Source: Hedera helix
Lineage: Eukaryota; Streptophyta; Magnoliopsida; Apiales; Araliaceae
Reading direction: 5' to 3'
Length of the DNA stretch: 64,000 bases
Assembly (NCBI GenBank): GCA_947179155.2
Contig: OX359265.1
Span: 57,113,040 to 57,177,039, forward strand
Shown here: piece after piece, positions 36,431-49,807 of the stretch
How positions within the stretch are numbered: position 1 is the first letter of the stretch
How the letters are laid out: every line of letters begins with the position of its first letter
Program-made: the position numbers and the translations under genes
The notes under the pieces: generated by a model
The model's input: the letters and a program-made list of their open reading frames with translations, nothing else
Database searches by the model: none
What the model was told of the DNA's origin: nothing

Positions 36431-39400
36431 ATGGGTATTTCACTTTTTCTCCTGTCGCTCCTCCTAATTTTCTCTCTCTATTTTCACATTCCTTCTGTTT
36501 GTGGAAATGCATATGAGCTGAGAGCTCTAATGGACATGAAGGCCAGTCTTGACCCAGACAACAAATTTCTCACCTCATGGTCGGATTTGGGCCACCCCTG
36601 TGACGGTTCATTTGAAGGTGTGGCGTGCAATGAGAAGGGTCAAGTGGCTAACATTTCTTTGCAGGGTAAGTGTCTGTTTGGGAAGCTCTCACCGTCTATT
36701 GCTGGCCTCAAGAACTTGACCGGCCTGTTTTTGCATTACAACTCTTTGTATGGAGAGATACCTACAGAGATTTTCCACTTGACTCAGCTCAGTGATCTAT
36801 ATCTGAACGTGAATAATCTTTCTGGGAACATACCTCCTGAGCTGGGAAACATGGCTGCTTTACAAGGTTTGTGCATTACATATTTAGCTCCGTATATTTA
36901 ACTATCTGGTTTCAGCTCAACTCATTAGGAAGTCGTGTAGACTTTGCTCTTTAAGGGTCTTTTTTTCTTCTTCTACTTTTTTTTCCATAGGAGTTTTGGT
37001 TTTACTAAAAGTTCCAATCTTTTGTTGGTTTTCTGTGTGCGGATTCTTCCTTTTCTTTTGGCTAATGTGATTAATAAAATTTTCTTCCATGTGGGATTCT
37101 CGATGGGTACATTATTTTCCTTTTATAGTTCAATTTGATGGAGAAATTAAACTCTTTTGATTGCGGGAATTACTTTCTGTGGTTGCTGTCTGAGTGGCCT
37201 TACAGGATTTAGGAGCTGAAAATGGTGAAAAGCCGGAAACTTTGTCTTAGTTATGTGCATCTGCATCACTTCCATTTGGCATTTCATAACAAAACTTCAA
37301 TTTTTTTTTTACTTATTTTGTTGCTGCTCTAAATTTATCTGTGGTTTCGTCCGAAGCTCTTATAAAGTTTCTTGTGGTTTGCTTTCTAAAGTTTCAATCT
37401 TTTGTAGATACCAGTGATTTTGCAATGTAATGTGCTTTTCTCTTGTAAATTTCATTTTAGTTAGCATTGTGGTATTGGTATTTCTAACTCTGACTTTCTG
37501 ATTCTAATTTTGGTTGTGTGATTCTACTTTTGCATTGTAGTTTTGCAGCTTTCTTATAACCGGTTCACTGGTAGCATACCTACACAGCTGGGTTCTTTGA
37601 TGAAACTTGGTGTTCTTGCTCTGCAGTCTAATCAGCTAACTGGTGCAATTCCTGCAAGTTTGGGGGATTTGGGAATGTTAGTGAGGCTGGATTTGAATTC
37701 TAATCGACTTTTTGGCTCAATTCCCTCAAGGATAGCAGATGCCCCTCTTCTTGAAGTTCTAGATGTCCGGAACAACACTCTCTCTGGCAATGTACCTCCT
37801 GGTAATAAAGCTCTTCCACTTTGTTGTAACATGATACTCTTTTTTTTGTTATTTTAATGTTCGTTCTCTTGAAGCACTTCAGTTAATATACTTTTCTTCT
37901 TATGGGTGGATAAAGCTTTAAAGAGATTAGTTGAAGGATTCCAATACACAAACAATCCTGGATTATGTGGAGTTGGCTTTTCATCGTTAAGGGTTTGCAG
38001 CGCTTCAGATCATCTGATTCCAAACAGACCTGAGCCCTATGGAGGTGGCACTCCTGGTCTCTCAACAAAAGATATCCCTGAGACGGCTAATTTGAAGTTG
38101 AACTGTAGTGAAGCACGTTGCTCAAATTCATCTAAAACTTCTCAGGCTTCAATTTTTGTTGGAGTGATTGTAACCACTGTTGCACTGTCAGTTATTGGGA
38201 TTCTGGCCATTACACGGTATCGTCGCCGGAAACAGAAACTAGTTATCGAATTTGATATTTCTGATAGCCGTCTTAGTACTGACCAGACCAAGGAAGTTTA
38301 CCGGAAGAATGGCTCTCCTCTTATCAGCCTTGAATACTCCAGTGGTTGGGATCCTTTGGCTGACGGTCGGCATTTTGGTGGGGTCCCCCAAGAGATTTTG
38401 CAGAGTTTTAGGTTCAATTTGGAAGAGGTTCAGTCAGCTACACAGTACTTTTCCAGAAAAAAAATGGTGGGCAAGAGCAACTTTGCGGCTGTCTATAAAG
38501 GAATTCTAAGGGATGGATCTGTTGTTGCAATAAAGAGCATCACCAAAGCTAGCTGCAAGTCGGAGGAAGCTGAGTTCCTGAAGGGACTGAACATTCTTAC
38601 TGCATTGAGACATGAAAGTTTAGTTAGGTTGAGGGGATTTTGTTGTTCAAAGGGCCGGGGTGAGTGTTTTCTTATTTATGATTATGTACCAAATGGGAAT
38701 TTGTTGAGCTATCTTGATGTGAAGGAGGATGGTCAGGTCCTTGAATGGTCCATCAGAGTTTCTATTATCAATGGCATTGCCAAAGGTCAGTTTTCTCAAT
38801 TTGATTTTTCTAGAGATTCTTGTTCTTTAGCTAAACTTTTCCCGTCACATACAGAGCTCAAGGAAGAAAGTGTTATAGACCTTTGAATATTTAATAACTT
38901 TCTAGTATATCAGTTGAGCACTGGTTTCCATGGAACTTTGTTGAGCCAGAGACCCCATATGATCTTTATTTATTTGTTTAAAACCGAGGTTTTTCCTTTT
39001 GGTGTGCAGGTTTAGAATACTTGCATGGATGCAAGGTGAACAAACCTGCTCTCGTCCACCAAAACATTTCAGCCAGAAATGTGCTAATTGATCAGAGTTT
39101 TAAACCTTTGCTTTCTGATTCTGGGCTTCACAAGCTTCTTACTGATGACACTGTCTTCTCAGCACTCAAGGCCAGCGCTGCCATGGGATACTTAGCTCCC
39201 GAATATGCCACTACAGGTCGCTTCACACAGAAAAGTGACATTTTCGCATTTGGGGTGCTTGTTTTCCAGATACTCTCTGGCAAACGGAACGTCAACAGCT
39301 CAACCCGAATTGCTGCAGAATCAAGCAAATTCCATGATTTTATTGATGCAAATATCTATGGCAGCTTCTCTGAGCATGAAGCTGCAAAGCTTGCAAAACT

Positions 39401-39491
39401 TGCTTTGATATGCACGCACGAGTCGCCCGAGCAGAGGCCATCAATGGAAGCAATTGTACAAGAACTAAGTGACCATGCTAACTATTTCTGA
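36431..39491 (+). CDS. LRR receptor-like kinase with atypical catalytic loop
   Basis: Four exons: 36431-36866, 37541-37801, 37916-38785, 39010-39491; 2049 bp, 682 aa, all GT-AG, phase 1. Signal peptide (about 1-26), LRR N-terminal Cys pair, about five to six LRRs (to about residue 230), a spacer with NPGLCG, a TM helix (about 311-332) with basic stop-transfer RYRRRKQK, and a kinase domain (about 410-680). Glycine loop degenerate (GKSNFAAV, 418-425); VAIK lysine K439 present; HRD replaced by HQN (539-541), losing the catalytic Asp; N546 kept; DFG is DSG (559-561); APE present. It resembles Arabidopsis At5g51560 in size and layout (from memory). Probably a plasma-membrane pseudokinase receptor. 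The 3' UTR probably ends near 39740. Confidence 0.93.
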
Positions 39492-41493
39492 TATCCATTA
39501 CGTTTTCCTCGGCCATTACCCGAGATAAGGTAGGCGTAACAGTAGATATGTTCCGACTAACTACTCACCAGTGGTGGAAACTTCTATTTATTGTTGTTAT
39601 GCTTTGTGAATGTTGTTTTGGTCTAAAACCTAGTAGCTTAGGACGGAAATGAATGGGGGATTTTCACCCTTTCTCACGTATATCAGTGGAATATTTTTGA
39701 TGTTCCTACATCAATATATCCTTTCTTTTTAAATATTTTATTTATATGTTAAGCCTCTATTATCATACGTGGATTTTATGAATATCTTCACGTCTTTACT
39801 ATCAAATAAGACAATGCAATAATGGTTATTAGAAATAAGGGATGCTTTTAAATGATTTATGTGAATATATGTACCATAATTTGATAAAGGCATCGCTTTC
39901 ACTATCACAAATTTGAGAAGGTACCACGAAGTAACTAACTATTAGTAAACAACGCCCAAGGATTATATCCCAATGGGATTTAATTTTGAACTTTTTGGAT
40001 GCTTTCGCAGATTTCCTCCCTCTGTTTTGTTTTTGATCTAAGGTATCCGCTTTGGAAACATTTGATGTCTTTTGGTCAGGCAAGGATAGGAAAGGCTGTT
40101 CATAATTTGCTGGGATCATTAAAAATCCTTACATGTTCTTTTGCGTAAATAAGCAAAGAACAACAGATTGCTAGTGCTGAATGAGGTCAATGGATATATT
40201 AGTTTGTTCCCATCCCACGTTTTAACTATGATTCATTGATTCATAAACTTGAGTTTGCTTTACAAGATTCCGGGCAGTTGGCAAATCGAATCCACGACAT
40301 CATTCTAAAAACAACCTTATTTAGCTGCTCTTGCACGAGGTGATATTAGCCTAGATTGTTACACAATATACCGTTGTAAATTCAGGTGGCTTAACGAGGC
40401 AGACTCCTCACGGGATACGCACAATTGACATCTTTAAAGTTGGAATATGTTTGGATTGACTCGTATTTCTGCATATCTATGTTATAACAGTTGTTTTTTT
40501 TTAATTATTATAAAAATATTGTTTGGTGTATGGATTATCATAGTGTGTGAAACTTTTAATAAATATATCAAACAAGTAAAAATAGGCACAATTTGGTAAA
40601 CGTGGGTACTTTTATTTTTTGTTCTTTATCTATTTTTTATGTGATTATTGTGTGATTTGATCTTAAATTCTAACATGTACGGTGTAGAATTGAGAAAAAA
40701 TGGAGGACTAAAATGCAAAATTGACCCTCCTATTTGTATCTCTTTTGCAAACTTAGATCGTCTAATTCATACATCCCACCATCTATCTCTAGTATATGTC
40801 AATTAATTATTATTTTATTTTGGGTTTGTCGCCTTTGATACATTTTCTTATAGTGTTAGTAATGAGGGAAATTGATTAGCACATGTTTATATAATTCATC
40901 TAATCTATTTTCTTGTAATTTTTAACATAATGTTTAATGGTGACAAAACATTTTAAAAACTGAGTTTAAGATTTATATTTTAATATGAGTCTTGTGTGCG
41001 AGATATTTTATCAAAATAAAATAATAATCAATTGACATATAGCAAATATAGAGAGTGAGATATATGCATTAAGTAATATGTGGTTACAAATCTGATGGTA
41101 TTTTGATATTTTATTTTGCTAATTGGAAGTTGTTTAAGTGAAATAAAAGGAATATTCTAAAGTTAAAATTTTTAAGTGATAAATTAGATGAAATAATTTG
41201 ACTATGCGAGGATTTTTAACAAAAAAAAAATATATATAAAGGGTGAGTTTTGCATAATTAATATATGTTGAAGGGAAAGTGTAGTAAAAATAAAAATTAA
41301 GAGGGTGAGTGTTATAAAAATAGTACAAACTAGAGAGTTATTTTTGCATTTTAGTCAAAAATGGAGAGAAGTGTAACAGAGTCCAATCCATGATGTTGCT
41401 AGAGTTTACATCCTGATCATTTGGTTAAAGTCTACCACAGCTTTGTATTTGATTTGGGTTATGATTCCACAGGATCATTGACTGTAATTAACA

Positions 41494-41552
<59 letters not shown>

Positions 41553-41722
41553 TTTTGTTAAATAGTAACAAACAATAAGTACCCTCTTAAATCCTTCAAT
41601 TTTTTTGAATAATATAAACCCAAAAGACCATTACCTATTTACATTTTTTGACTTTAACGCCCTCCAAAATGTTATATTACCCTATATAATTCATAATCAT
41701 ATATGGAGTATATCATCATAAT
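39492..41722. other. 3' UTR of the receptor kinase and intergenic spacer
   Basis: The first 250 bp probably belong to the kinase 3' UTR. No other gene is recognised. A (TA) microsatellite of about 48 bp lies at 41498-41545, about 180 bp past the DUF1442 stop. Confidence 0.5.
41498..41545. repeat. (TA)n microsatellite
   Basis: About 24 uninterrupted TA units downstream of the DUF1442 gene. Confidence 0.95.
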
Positions 41723-42502
41723 TCAAGCCTTGATAACTCTTCCATGAGGAGATCTGACTCTGAATACATGTTCTTCCCCTGTGCACTTATCTACTTTAAC
41801 TATCCAATGACTTCTCTTCCCAGAACCACCATTATCACCACCACTCTCCTCAGCTTTTGCTGCTATTCTAGTAATTAACAACCCTTCTCCGATAGGCAAT
41901 AGCTGAGTTTTCGAGCCACCCCACGTCCAAGAATCCTTGCAGAATGCATTATAACCTAACACAGTAGTACTAGTTCTACTCCTTCCGGCTGATAACTGCA
42001 CAGCTCTAAAAATCCCTTCATGGTTTTCAAGATTGCAGTCTATGACTACAAGATCCGCGTTCCTGTATTGGCTGGACAACAAAGTTTGAGCATCCCCGAT
42101 AACAAACTCAACTCGATTAGCGTTGCAACCAAGTGCATTTATCAACGAATGGTATTCTTCTAGATCGCGTACAATGCAGATGACTCGTCCACCAGTTTGA
42201 TGAGCTGCAGCGACAAGGCCAAACGTGGGGGAGCCTGCAGTAGTGGCACAGGCAATCACCATGAGTTGCGCATTGTGTCCTGCAGATAGTGCAGAAATGA
42301 ATTCGGCTACGTTTGGTTCTTTATCATTGTTTCCCTGCATAAATTGAAAAAGAAATGTTAAATGGATGTACTTTCAAAAAAAATGTTCTTGGCCATCATT
42401 TGCTCAAGAAAAATAGGAAAATACAAGAGATTCTCAAGAACTTACCATTTTCATGGTTTTGAGGTAAGCTTTTGTTGCATTTTCAGCAGACCAGCAGCCC
42501 AT
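41723..42502 (-). CDS. DUF1442 family protein
   Basis: Two exons on the minus strand: 42502-42446 (57 bp) and 42334-41723 (612 bp); 222 aa; GT-AG intron of 111 bp in phase 0. It starts MGCWSAENATKAYLKTMKM, the family-typical N-terminus, then EPNVAEFISALSAG and a Rossmann-like fold: LMVIACATTAG, GRVICIVRDLEEY, VEFVIGDAQTLL, ADLVVIDCNLENHEGIF. The fold resembles SAM-dependent methyltransferases, but the glycine-rich SAM motif is not obvious. The molecular function of DUF1442 proteins is unknown to me. A C-terminal extension (ESGGDNGGSGKRSHWIVKVD) ends HGRVIKA. An acidic Gly-rich linker separates the C-terminal strand. Frame intact. Confidence 0.93.
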
Positions 42503-42589
42503 CTTTATCCGATCGATCACGTGGATTTGGTTATTCAATTTTTGAGCTTGTAGAAGGCCTTTAACCTTAGTTGTGTAACAAAGAGTATA

Positions 42590-42640
42590 TTGTCTTGACC
42601 TTGTGTGTCTATTGGGCATGCATATATATAGCCAACCTAC
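42590..42640 (-). promoter_or_regulatory. DUF1442 core promoter
   Basis: On the minus strand GGCTATATATATGCATGCCC (about 42617-42636) gives a TATA box overlapping an RY-like CATGCA motif, about 115-130 bp before the ATG. Transcription start inferred near 42590-42600. Confidence 0.5.
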
Positions 42641-42649
42641 AAGCTAATT

Positions 42650-44560
42650 GAAAGGTCCGTGTCTATCCAATCGGCCATGTTTTAAAATTAAATAATAAAT
42701 TAATTATTTACCAAAATAATAAAAAAAATGGGACTTTAGTTTGAATTTCCAACTTTTTCACCCAGCCAAATCAAATACTTCCTTCACCAGGGAATTTTCT
42801 GAAGTATCCAAAAATTCTCACTTATATATATTTGGCGAGAATTTTTTTGTAGAAATATAATATGAATTTGCCAAACCTTTTGTTAATAAATAAAAAGGAG
42901 TAGATTTCAATTTGAAAAGAGCTAATTTATTTTGTAGTTAATTATCTAATTTACAATAGCATATAATTTAGTCGATCGTTGATTGAAATAGTGAGCTTCG
43001 TGGACATCATCTTGATGATTTTTATATGTACATAGAATTGTTTATATGTAATGGTGCCTAGTTATGTATCTTAATTTCAGTCACTATATATACTAGTAAT
43101 TAAGGATGGATGCTGGCAACACACCATTCCCCAAATATTCATCTAATAAACACTACTATTAGCTGTAATGTCCTCCATTAAAGGGACAGTTGAAATATTG
43201 AATGAGCGCATGCAAATGAAGAAATCTGATGTAATTTGTTTCAAGTGTAGTTTAAATTAGAATATTTTTTAGAGATTTAGGGATTGTTCGATAAAAACAG
43301 GATGAAAAGTTTTAAATAACTGAACAAATTAAATAAAATAGAGATTTGATTGAAATTGAATACCGAATGAAATAAATTAGTTGTTAACTGATTCGTTTGA
43401 ATTAACTGAATGATAATATTTTCTATTTTAAAATATATATAAGAAAAATCATACTTATTTTTTCAAATATTGAAATGGAGGTTGCATTTTAAATTGTTTA
43501 ATTTATTTTTCATATTCATACTTTAAAATACTTTATATAAAAAAAAATCATTATGTTTATGAGTATTTTTATTATATTAAAAAATTAGTAGTAATTTTTT
43601 ACTTCTCATTAGTCATGCATAACAGACCTATCTGGCCTGGTTCGGCTTAGGCCTGTCAGGCCTTAGCCGTTGATCAGGCCAAAAATTTTACTTTCGACCT
43701 ACAGGCCAGGTCAGGCCGGCCGGGCTTGGTGCTTGAAAAGGGGGCCTACTGAGGCCTGCAGGCTAGTCCGATCCAGTCAATTCAATTTTTTTTAGTAATT
43801 TTAAATATTATAAAAATACTAATTAAAATTTTGAACTTAAATGATGTATTAATTAAAAGTAATATATTACAACTTACAATAATGAATAAAAATATTGTAT
43901 TATTTTATACTACCATTAATAAAAAAAAAATTGTTATGAAAATTATCTTTTTTTTAATATTATTATTTAACAAATGACTTTCTAGTTTTTACGCTAAGTA
44001 TTTATTAAAATAAAGATGCAATGAAATGTCTGTAAAAAATGTAGCTTACTAACTAGGCAAGAAAATTCTTATATATTATACTACCCAATGTGTTTTTATG
44101 GATTTCTTTATTCATATATAAACAAACATGCATGAATGAACGTATTGAAAGACTTCAATTTTACTTGATTTTTTGAATTAGTTATTTCAGTTTTAATATT
44201 AGAAAATAGGGCATTAACAAACCCGGCCTTAAGGTATCTGCATTCTTAATTTGAAAATATTTTCTAAAAAGTAATTAATGTTTCTACTCCTAACAGGGTC
44301 TCAGCAGCAATGGAGTGACCTTAGGTTAAAGGTATTAATGGTAGAAATCATATGGATTCTTTTTAAACTAATGCTATATATATAAATTTAAAACCAGTTT
44401 GATTCCTAAAAAATGATTTCTAATGAAGCTATACAATTAGTTGATGAACTTAAATTAATTAACCAACCACCTAAACAGAAGCAGAGAGGGTCTTGTGTTC
44501 TGCCTCCGGAAAGCCTTACATAGATCTAGATCCAATCAAGTTGTTTCCCACACAAGAACT
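42650..44560. other. AT-rich spacer with a GGCCT-rich repeat fragment
   Basis: No gene. At about 43625-43780 a GC-rich island with many GGCCT/AGGCC motifs (CAGGCCAGGTCAGGCCGGCC) stands out from the AT-rich surroundings. A weak matching CCCGGCCTTAAGG lies near 44222. It is probably an old TE terminus; superfamily not assigned. Confidence 0.4.
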
Positions 44561-44706
<146 letters not shown>

Positions 44707-45824
44707 GGATAAGATGACTATGACAACTACAATCAACTGACAATTGCATAAGCATGTCACAATTTATCTTTTCACTATTTTTATTGATGCTATTTTTATT
44801 TATGGCATTTTAACATTTTATTTGTCACAACTGCGTTATTTTAGATTGTTTGTCACGACCAACCAGTTGAGACGGTCACAATCATGATTTTTTTCCCCCA
44901 TAAATACATACATATAGATAGATAGATATTATTCACGTATAGTCTTAATTTCTTGTATTATAAGAGGTCCCAGTTGTCCGACCCTGTGAAAGGGATCATG
45001 CAATTGTGGTTATTCTTAATGTGCTTTCAAAATTATCTTGATTTTTTTTTTTCTTAGATGCATGCAATGGAATCAATGAAAAAGTGAAGTAGGAGATGGA
45101 GGATTATTATAAGTATGTGAAATGAATGGTACAAGTTGTGGGCTAAAGATTTTGGTTTATTTGTTTGCTAAAGAGAAACATGTCTGCATGGGTCACCAAT
45201 TCGATCTCTTGATAAAATATGGTACGTCCTACATGCAATGTACCACAAAAAGTAAAAAAAAAAAAAAAAAAATCTTGAATTTGCCATATACTCGCTCTCT
45301 CCCGTTTATATGAAAAGAAAAGAAAAAAGAAACTAAAAAAAATGTTTTCTTTTGACAACAATAAATTATAATTTTGACAACCAATGATAATGAATATATA
45401 GCTTCTCTCTTTCGTCTTCTAATTCTACTATCTAATAAAAAGCAAAAGCTTTCCAACCTTGGCTATGGTCAAAGGATACTTGCCAAGTCGCAATTTCTTG
45501 TTCTCATAGTGTTAGCTGTGATGTTTGTCTTAAAGGAACAATTGAAACTTCAATTAGGCAACAAATATATCTGCCCAATATAATTAATATTACTGTGATT
45601 TCCTCGAGAGAAACTTAGACAAATAAATAAAATTCATGTAGCTAGTTCTTCCAGCAACCAAACTTGAATATCAAATAGAATCTTATATAATACCAGAACC
45701 AAATCAAAATTATTGACTAGTGTACATGTCCAGTCCTTTTCATGTACGGAGTAGCCTCCACTTGAAAATGAAATTGTTATTGTTATAGCATATTATACAT
45801 AAATATATATATATATATATATAT

Positions 45825-45947
45825 GGTGTCGCACAGCAAACGTATGTCTAGAGTACTATTTCAACAATTAAAATAGGCTGCAATTTATTTGCTAATAATG
45901 GCTTCCAGCATCCGTTTGCTACATCCGTTTGCTGTGAATGCGGTACC
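45825..45947. mobile_element. 123-bp TIR element embedded in a TA microsatellite
   Basis: Left end GGTGTCGCACAGCAAACG; right end reverse complement GGTACCGCATTCACAGCAA then ACGG. The inverted ends match except for a 3-bp insertion and substitutions. CATCCGTTTGCT is duplicated on the right. Both sides are TA repeats, consistent with a TA target. No known family recognised. Confidence 0.5.
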
Positions 45948-46789
45948 TATATATATATATATATATTTGGGAATCTTGAGAGAGATGTACATTGCTTGTC
46001 CAAATTTGTCACTCACAAAGACGAAGACCAAGTAAAAAGTCCTACATAATTTCTGCTTAATTAAAGGTAAACACTATTTTTTACCCTCCAAACTAGAAGA
46101 CTTCGACTTTGGTTGAATTTGGATGTGTAATTAGAAGATCAAATGAACCCTCGAGAAGATGCGTCCATAATTATTATCTCAAGGTTAACAAAGTACAAAG
46201 AAAATATTCTTGAGGTTGCCAACTTGTGAATTTCTAACTATATTTTTGAGTTTTGACCAACCGAGGTAAGGAAAAAACCGCATAAGAATCAAAACTGAAA
46301 TTATTAAAGTTGATTAGCTATGTGAAAATTGATTACTATCAGTGTAAACAACCCCTTAAACATTATATATAAATTGTGTACCAAAAAAAATAATAAAAAA
46401 TAAATATGAATTGTTTAATAAAGGATCTTGCTTGCCTCCCTAAAAGACAAACAAATTCTACATCCAACGATCAATCCTACTAAACTGCTTCCAAGCCTCA
46501 TGCATGTACTGATTTTCTGTCTTCTGGCCTGCCTTCTTTTTATTACAAGAGGTCCCATTTTGTCTGATTGTGCTGGAGATGTTTCATATGTCTCTACTCT
46601 CTTTTTTACTTTCTTGCAAGTAAATTTTTCTAAATGCAATTGAATCTCTGAACTGACAAAAACTACTAAAGCTATTGCAGAAGAGGGAAAAAATGAAGAA
46701 AACGATACTAAGGGGAACAAACTATGCCCTAAGATTGCAGATTTGCAGTGGACAAAAGGAAACATGTTTGTAGTACTGTTAAAACTTGA

Positions 46790-46794
<5 letters not shown>

Positions 46795-46852
<58 letters not shown>
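46795..46852 (+). repeat. (TA)n(GA)n compound microsatellite
   Basis: About 16 TA units followed directly by about 13 GA units. Confidence 0.95.
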
Positions 46853-46859
46853 TAGTAAA

Positions 46860-47046
46860 GTTCAAGAGCATACTCTTTTAAAGGACATACCTAGCATACC
46901 CCCTTTAACTACGGATTCGGCGACGGTTTGGTCCGTCACGATATGTTGTCCGTCGCTAAAAGTTTTAGCGACGGATCAAATCGTTGCTGGGTCCATCGCT
47001 AAAAAATGTATACTTAGTATGCTCTCTAAGGGGTATGTCTTGAACC
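46860..47046. mobile_element. MITE with GCGACGG-rich core
   Basis: The ends are short inverted repeats (GTTCAAGAGCATACTC on the left, complement of GGTATGTCTTGAACC on the right) with repeated AGCATACT/ACATACC subterminal motifs. The core carries inverted TCCGTCGCTAAAAG and TTTTAGCGACGGA, as seen in many plant CACTA- or Mutator-related MITEs. Exact ends and superfamily uncertain. Confidence 0.45.
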
Positions 47047-47058
47047 ATGTCATATATA

Positions 47059-47578
47059 CAGGGGTGACTTAAGACAATTTGTGGCCTAAAGCGATATTTT
47101 TAATGAGGCTTTCTATGTTTAGTACATCTTTCATTGACTTTTATGGTCAAATTGATCATTTTTTAAATAAATATATCTTATTATTATTTAATATATATGT
47201 AAAAAGCCTATAAACATTATAAATTATATAAAATTTAGTACTAATTTCAATGTTTATTTTTTTTAAAATCTAAATATATATGTTTAATTATTAATTTAAA
47301 AAATGGTCAATTTGACTACAAAAATCAATGGAGAACTTTTATTTTGGGACGGAGGGAGTATTAATAATTTTTATTTAAATGAGGCTTTTTTTTATACTGT
47401 TAATTTTTTTTACATATTTAATATTTAAATTGGATTATGGGCCCTAAAAAATTATTTGGCTTATATTTTTATAAGACCTTTTTATATGAATTATTTATGA
47501 TGTTCAAAAATTTGGGGCCTTCCTTAAAATGGGGCCTAAAGCGCAGGCTTTTTTTTTTATAAGGTAGGGCCGGCCCTG
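47059..47578 (+). mobile_element. Non-autonomous hAT-like element, copy 1
   Basis: A 520-bp element beginning CAGGGGTGACTTAAGAC and ending AGGGCCGGCCCTG, with a perfect 8-bp target duplication CATATATA (47051-47058 and 47579-47586). CAGGG ends and an 8-bp duplication are hAT features. An embedded Stowaway-like stretch ends at TTTTGGGACGGAGGGAG before 47361. No coding capacity. An inverted copy is at 49808-50250. Confidence 0.75.
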
Positions 47579-47586
47579 CATATATA

Positions 47587-48587
47587 TATATATGAATTAT
47601 TTATGATGTTCAAAACTCTCGCCAACACTAGCCCTTTTAATTTCTTAATCAGAAGAATAAATAAATTTTGATGGCATTACAAATACATGTTTGTTCATGC
47701 GGTTTTCTGGACAAATTAACAAGGGCCAAGGTGCTACCCCTAACATTTTAAAAGCTGCAGTACTACATTTTGAGAAATGAATACGGAGCATTATATTTGT
47801 CAATATAAAGCAGTGCTACTACTACTATGCTTTTAACATTGTCATTTCATTTATACTATAAATTAGGAAACTGATATTTTCATATGATTTTTTAATAATT
47901 TTACATGAAAAGTGTCGTTATAGGTCTATAACGATGATTTTGACAGTCGCTACAAACCTTGTGAAAATATCACTTCCCTGTCAATTAATAACAAACCTGT
48001 CTTTTAATTTAACAGTAAAAAGATAAACCTTCACGTATGAATTAGCTTTTCGCTCACTATTCTGTTCTGCACACGCGCACATGGAGAAAGCATAAATCCG
48101 CTTCAAAAACCGATGAAGGAAAGAATCCAATAATCCAAGAGAATATAATATAAAATTTAAATTTGTATATATACGGAACATTAATAAACCATATACTATA
48201 AACAAGTTGAAATTTAAAAAAGTGTAAGGGAATTTGTTGAGAATGTTAATGGTAGATGTCCAATGACGCAGCTAAGCATGTGCTATTTTTTGCAAGGACG
48301 TTAATGGTAAGCATGTGCTGTACTCACGTCTTTATACGCTGCTAAGCATGTGCTAGGGATGTTAATGGTAGATGTGATCGCAATTGGTCTTCCTCACTTA
48401 ACTTGTCAGACATGGAGAGCTGAATATTCTGTCTAGAATTCATTTTATTTCACTCATTTTCTACACACAGAAGAATACCCGCTGGAACATCTCCAAAGGC
48501 AGTGATTGTGAAAACAGTAAGGTAGTTATGGCGGAGATGGACATAAGTTAACAAAAACACCCATAGAAGGCGTTTACAAAAGTTGTA
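47587..48587. other. Intergenic, short direct repeats
   Basis: No gene recognised. Between 48245 and 48385 GTTAATGGTAGATGT occurs twice (plus a partial copy) and CTAAGCATGTGCT recurs, a small scrambled repeat cluster. Confidence 0.45.
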
Positions 48588-48840
48588 CTCCCTCCGTTCC
48601 ACAAAATTTAGTTTTTTCTTAGTTAAATTTACAAAATCCTAAAATTCAAAATTAATAAGTATATATATTTAATTTTAATTTATGTAATAGTTAATATTGT
48701 AAATTACTTACTTTCTAATAAGTACGAAAGTGTTATTTTAAAAATTATAATAAATTTACATTACAATTTAAATTTTAGGCTTTGCAAATCATCCGGGATC
48801 AAACTCAAAGGGGACTTATTTTTGTGTGGAACGGAGGGAG
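48588..48840. mobile_element. Stowaway MITE with intact ends
   Basis: A 253-bp element with near-perfect terminal inverted repeats: CTCCCTCCGTTCCACA at the left and TGTGGAACGGAGGGAG at the right, flanked by TA on both sides (48586-48587, 48841-48842). AT-rich interior without coding capacity. Confidence 0.92.
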
Positions 48841-49807
48841 TATTGGTATAAATACATGAGCTTTCCACCAAACAAATAATTGGTTCTTTCTAGTAAACTG
48901 AGTAGATAGATGGTTCTCAATCAGTTGCCCTTATCCGTGCCTCCAAGTAATTAAATAAACTTGAGTCTGGATAAACCAGAAAGATCAATCATGACGATAG
49001 CTACTCAATCAGTTGCCCTTATACTCAAAAACTTGTTGTCCGATTTCAAATATTGACAATTATGCGCAAGTATATACGATCAACAAATAATATAGAGTAA
49101 ATATAAAGTGTCGAACTCACAGAGATTTATGCCTAATAAGTTTCAATTACTAATTTTATATCAATCTATTTTTATTTAAACAATCCCAATTTTTAAGTAT
49201 GATTAAAATTAAATTAAAACTAAAACTCAAATTTAACACAAATATTGAAAATCAAATATTTAAGGCATAAGACTGCAATATCCCCAATTACATCATATGA
49301 ACCTATTCTCTATATTTTCAATTATTAAACCCAATAGAGTTGTTAATAGGTAAGGGGTGAACATGGTACAGTTTGAAACTCAAATTGCACATGAAACCGC
49401 TTAAATGCAGTTGATTTGACAAATTCAAAATCGCACATAAAACTGCATAGTGCGATTTTAAAACGTGCGATGCGATTTCATTTGATGCGGTTTTATTTTC
49501 AAAACCAATTGAACATACTTTTGGGATAGAGGTTTGAAAACCAGAAAATATAGTTCAAAAACACTCCAAGCCAAGAACAAAACAAAAAAAAACAATTTCC
49601 CATAGCATGACATCTAATTTTGCTTCTTTTTTTCATTGACAAAACAAAAAAAAAACTTTCCTTGCCTGTTCTGAAGAAATTATATTGTGACATATCCCAT
49701 AGCATGACATCTAATTTATCAGTGAAAATGCTTGTTATTGTTGTTAATAAATTCTTAGCGAGAATTATTGACTTTAACCAAAATATTTGTAGGGTTTATC
49801 TTGAACA

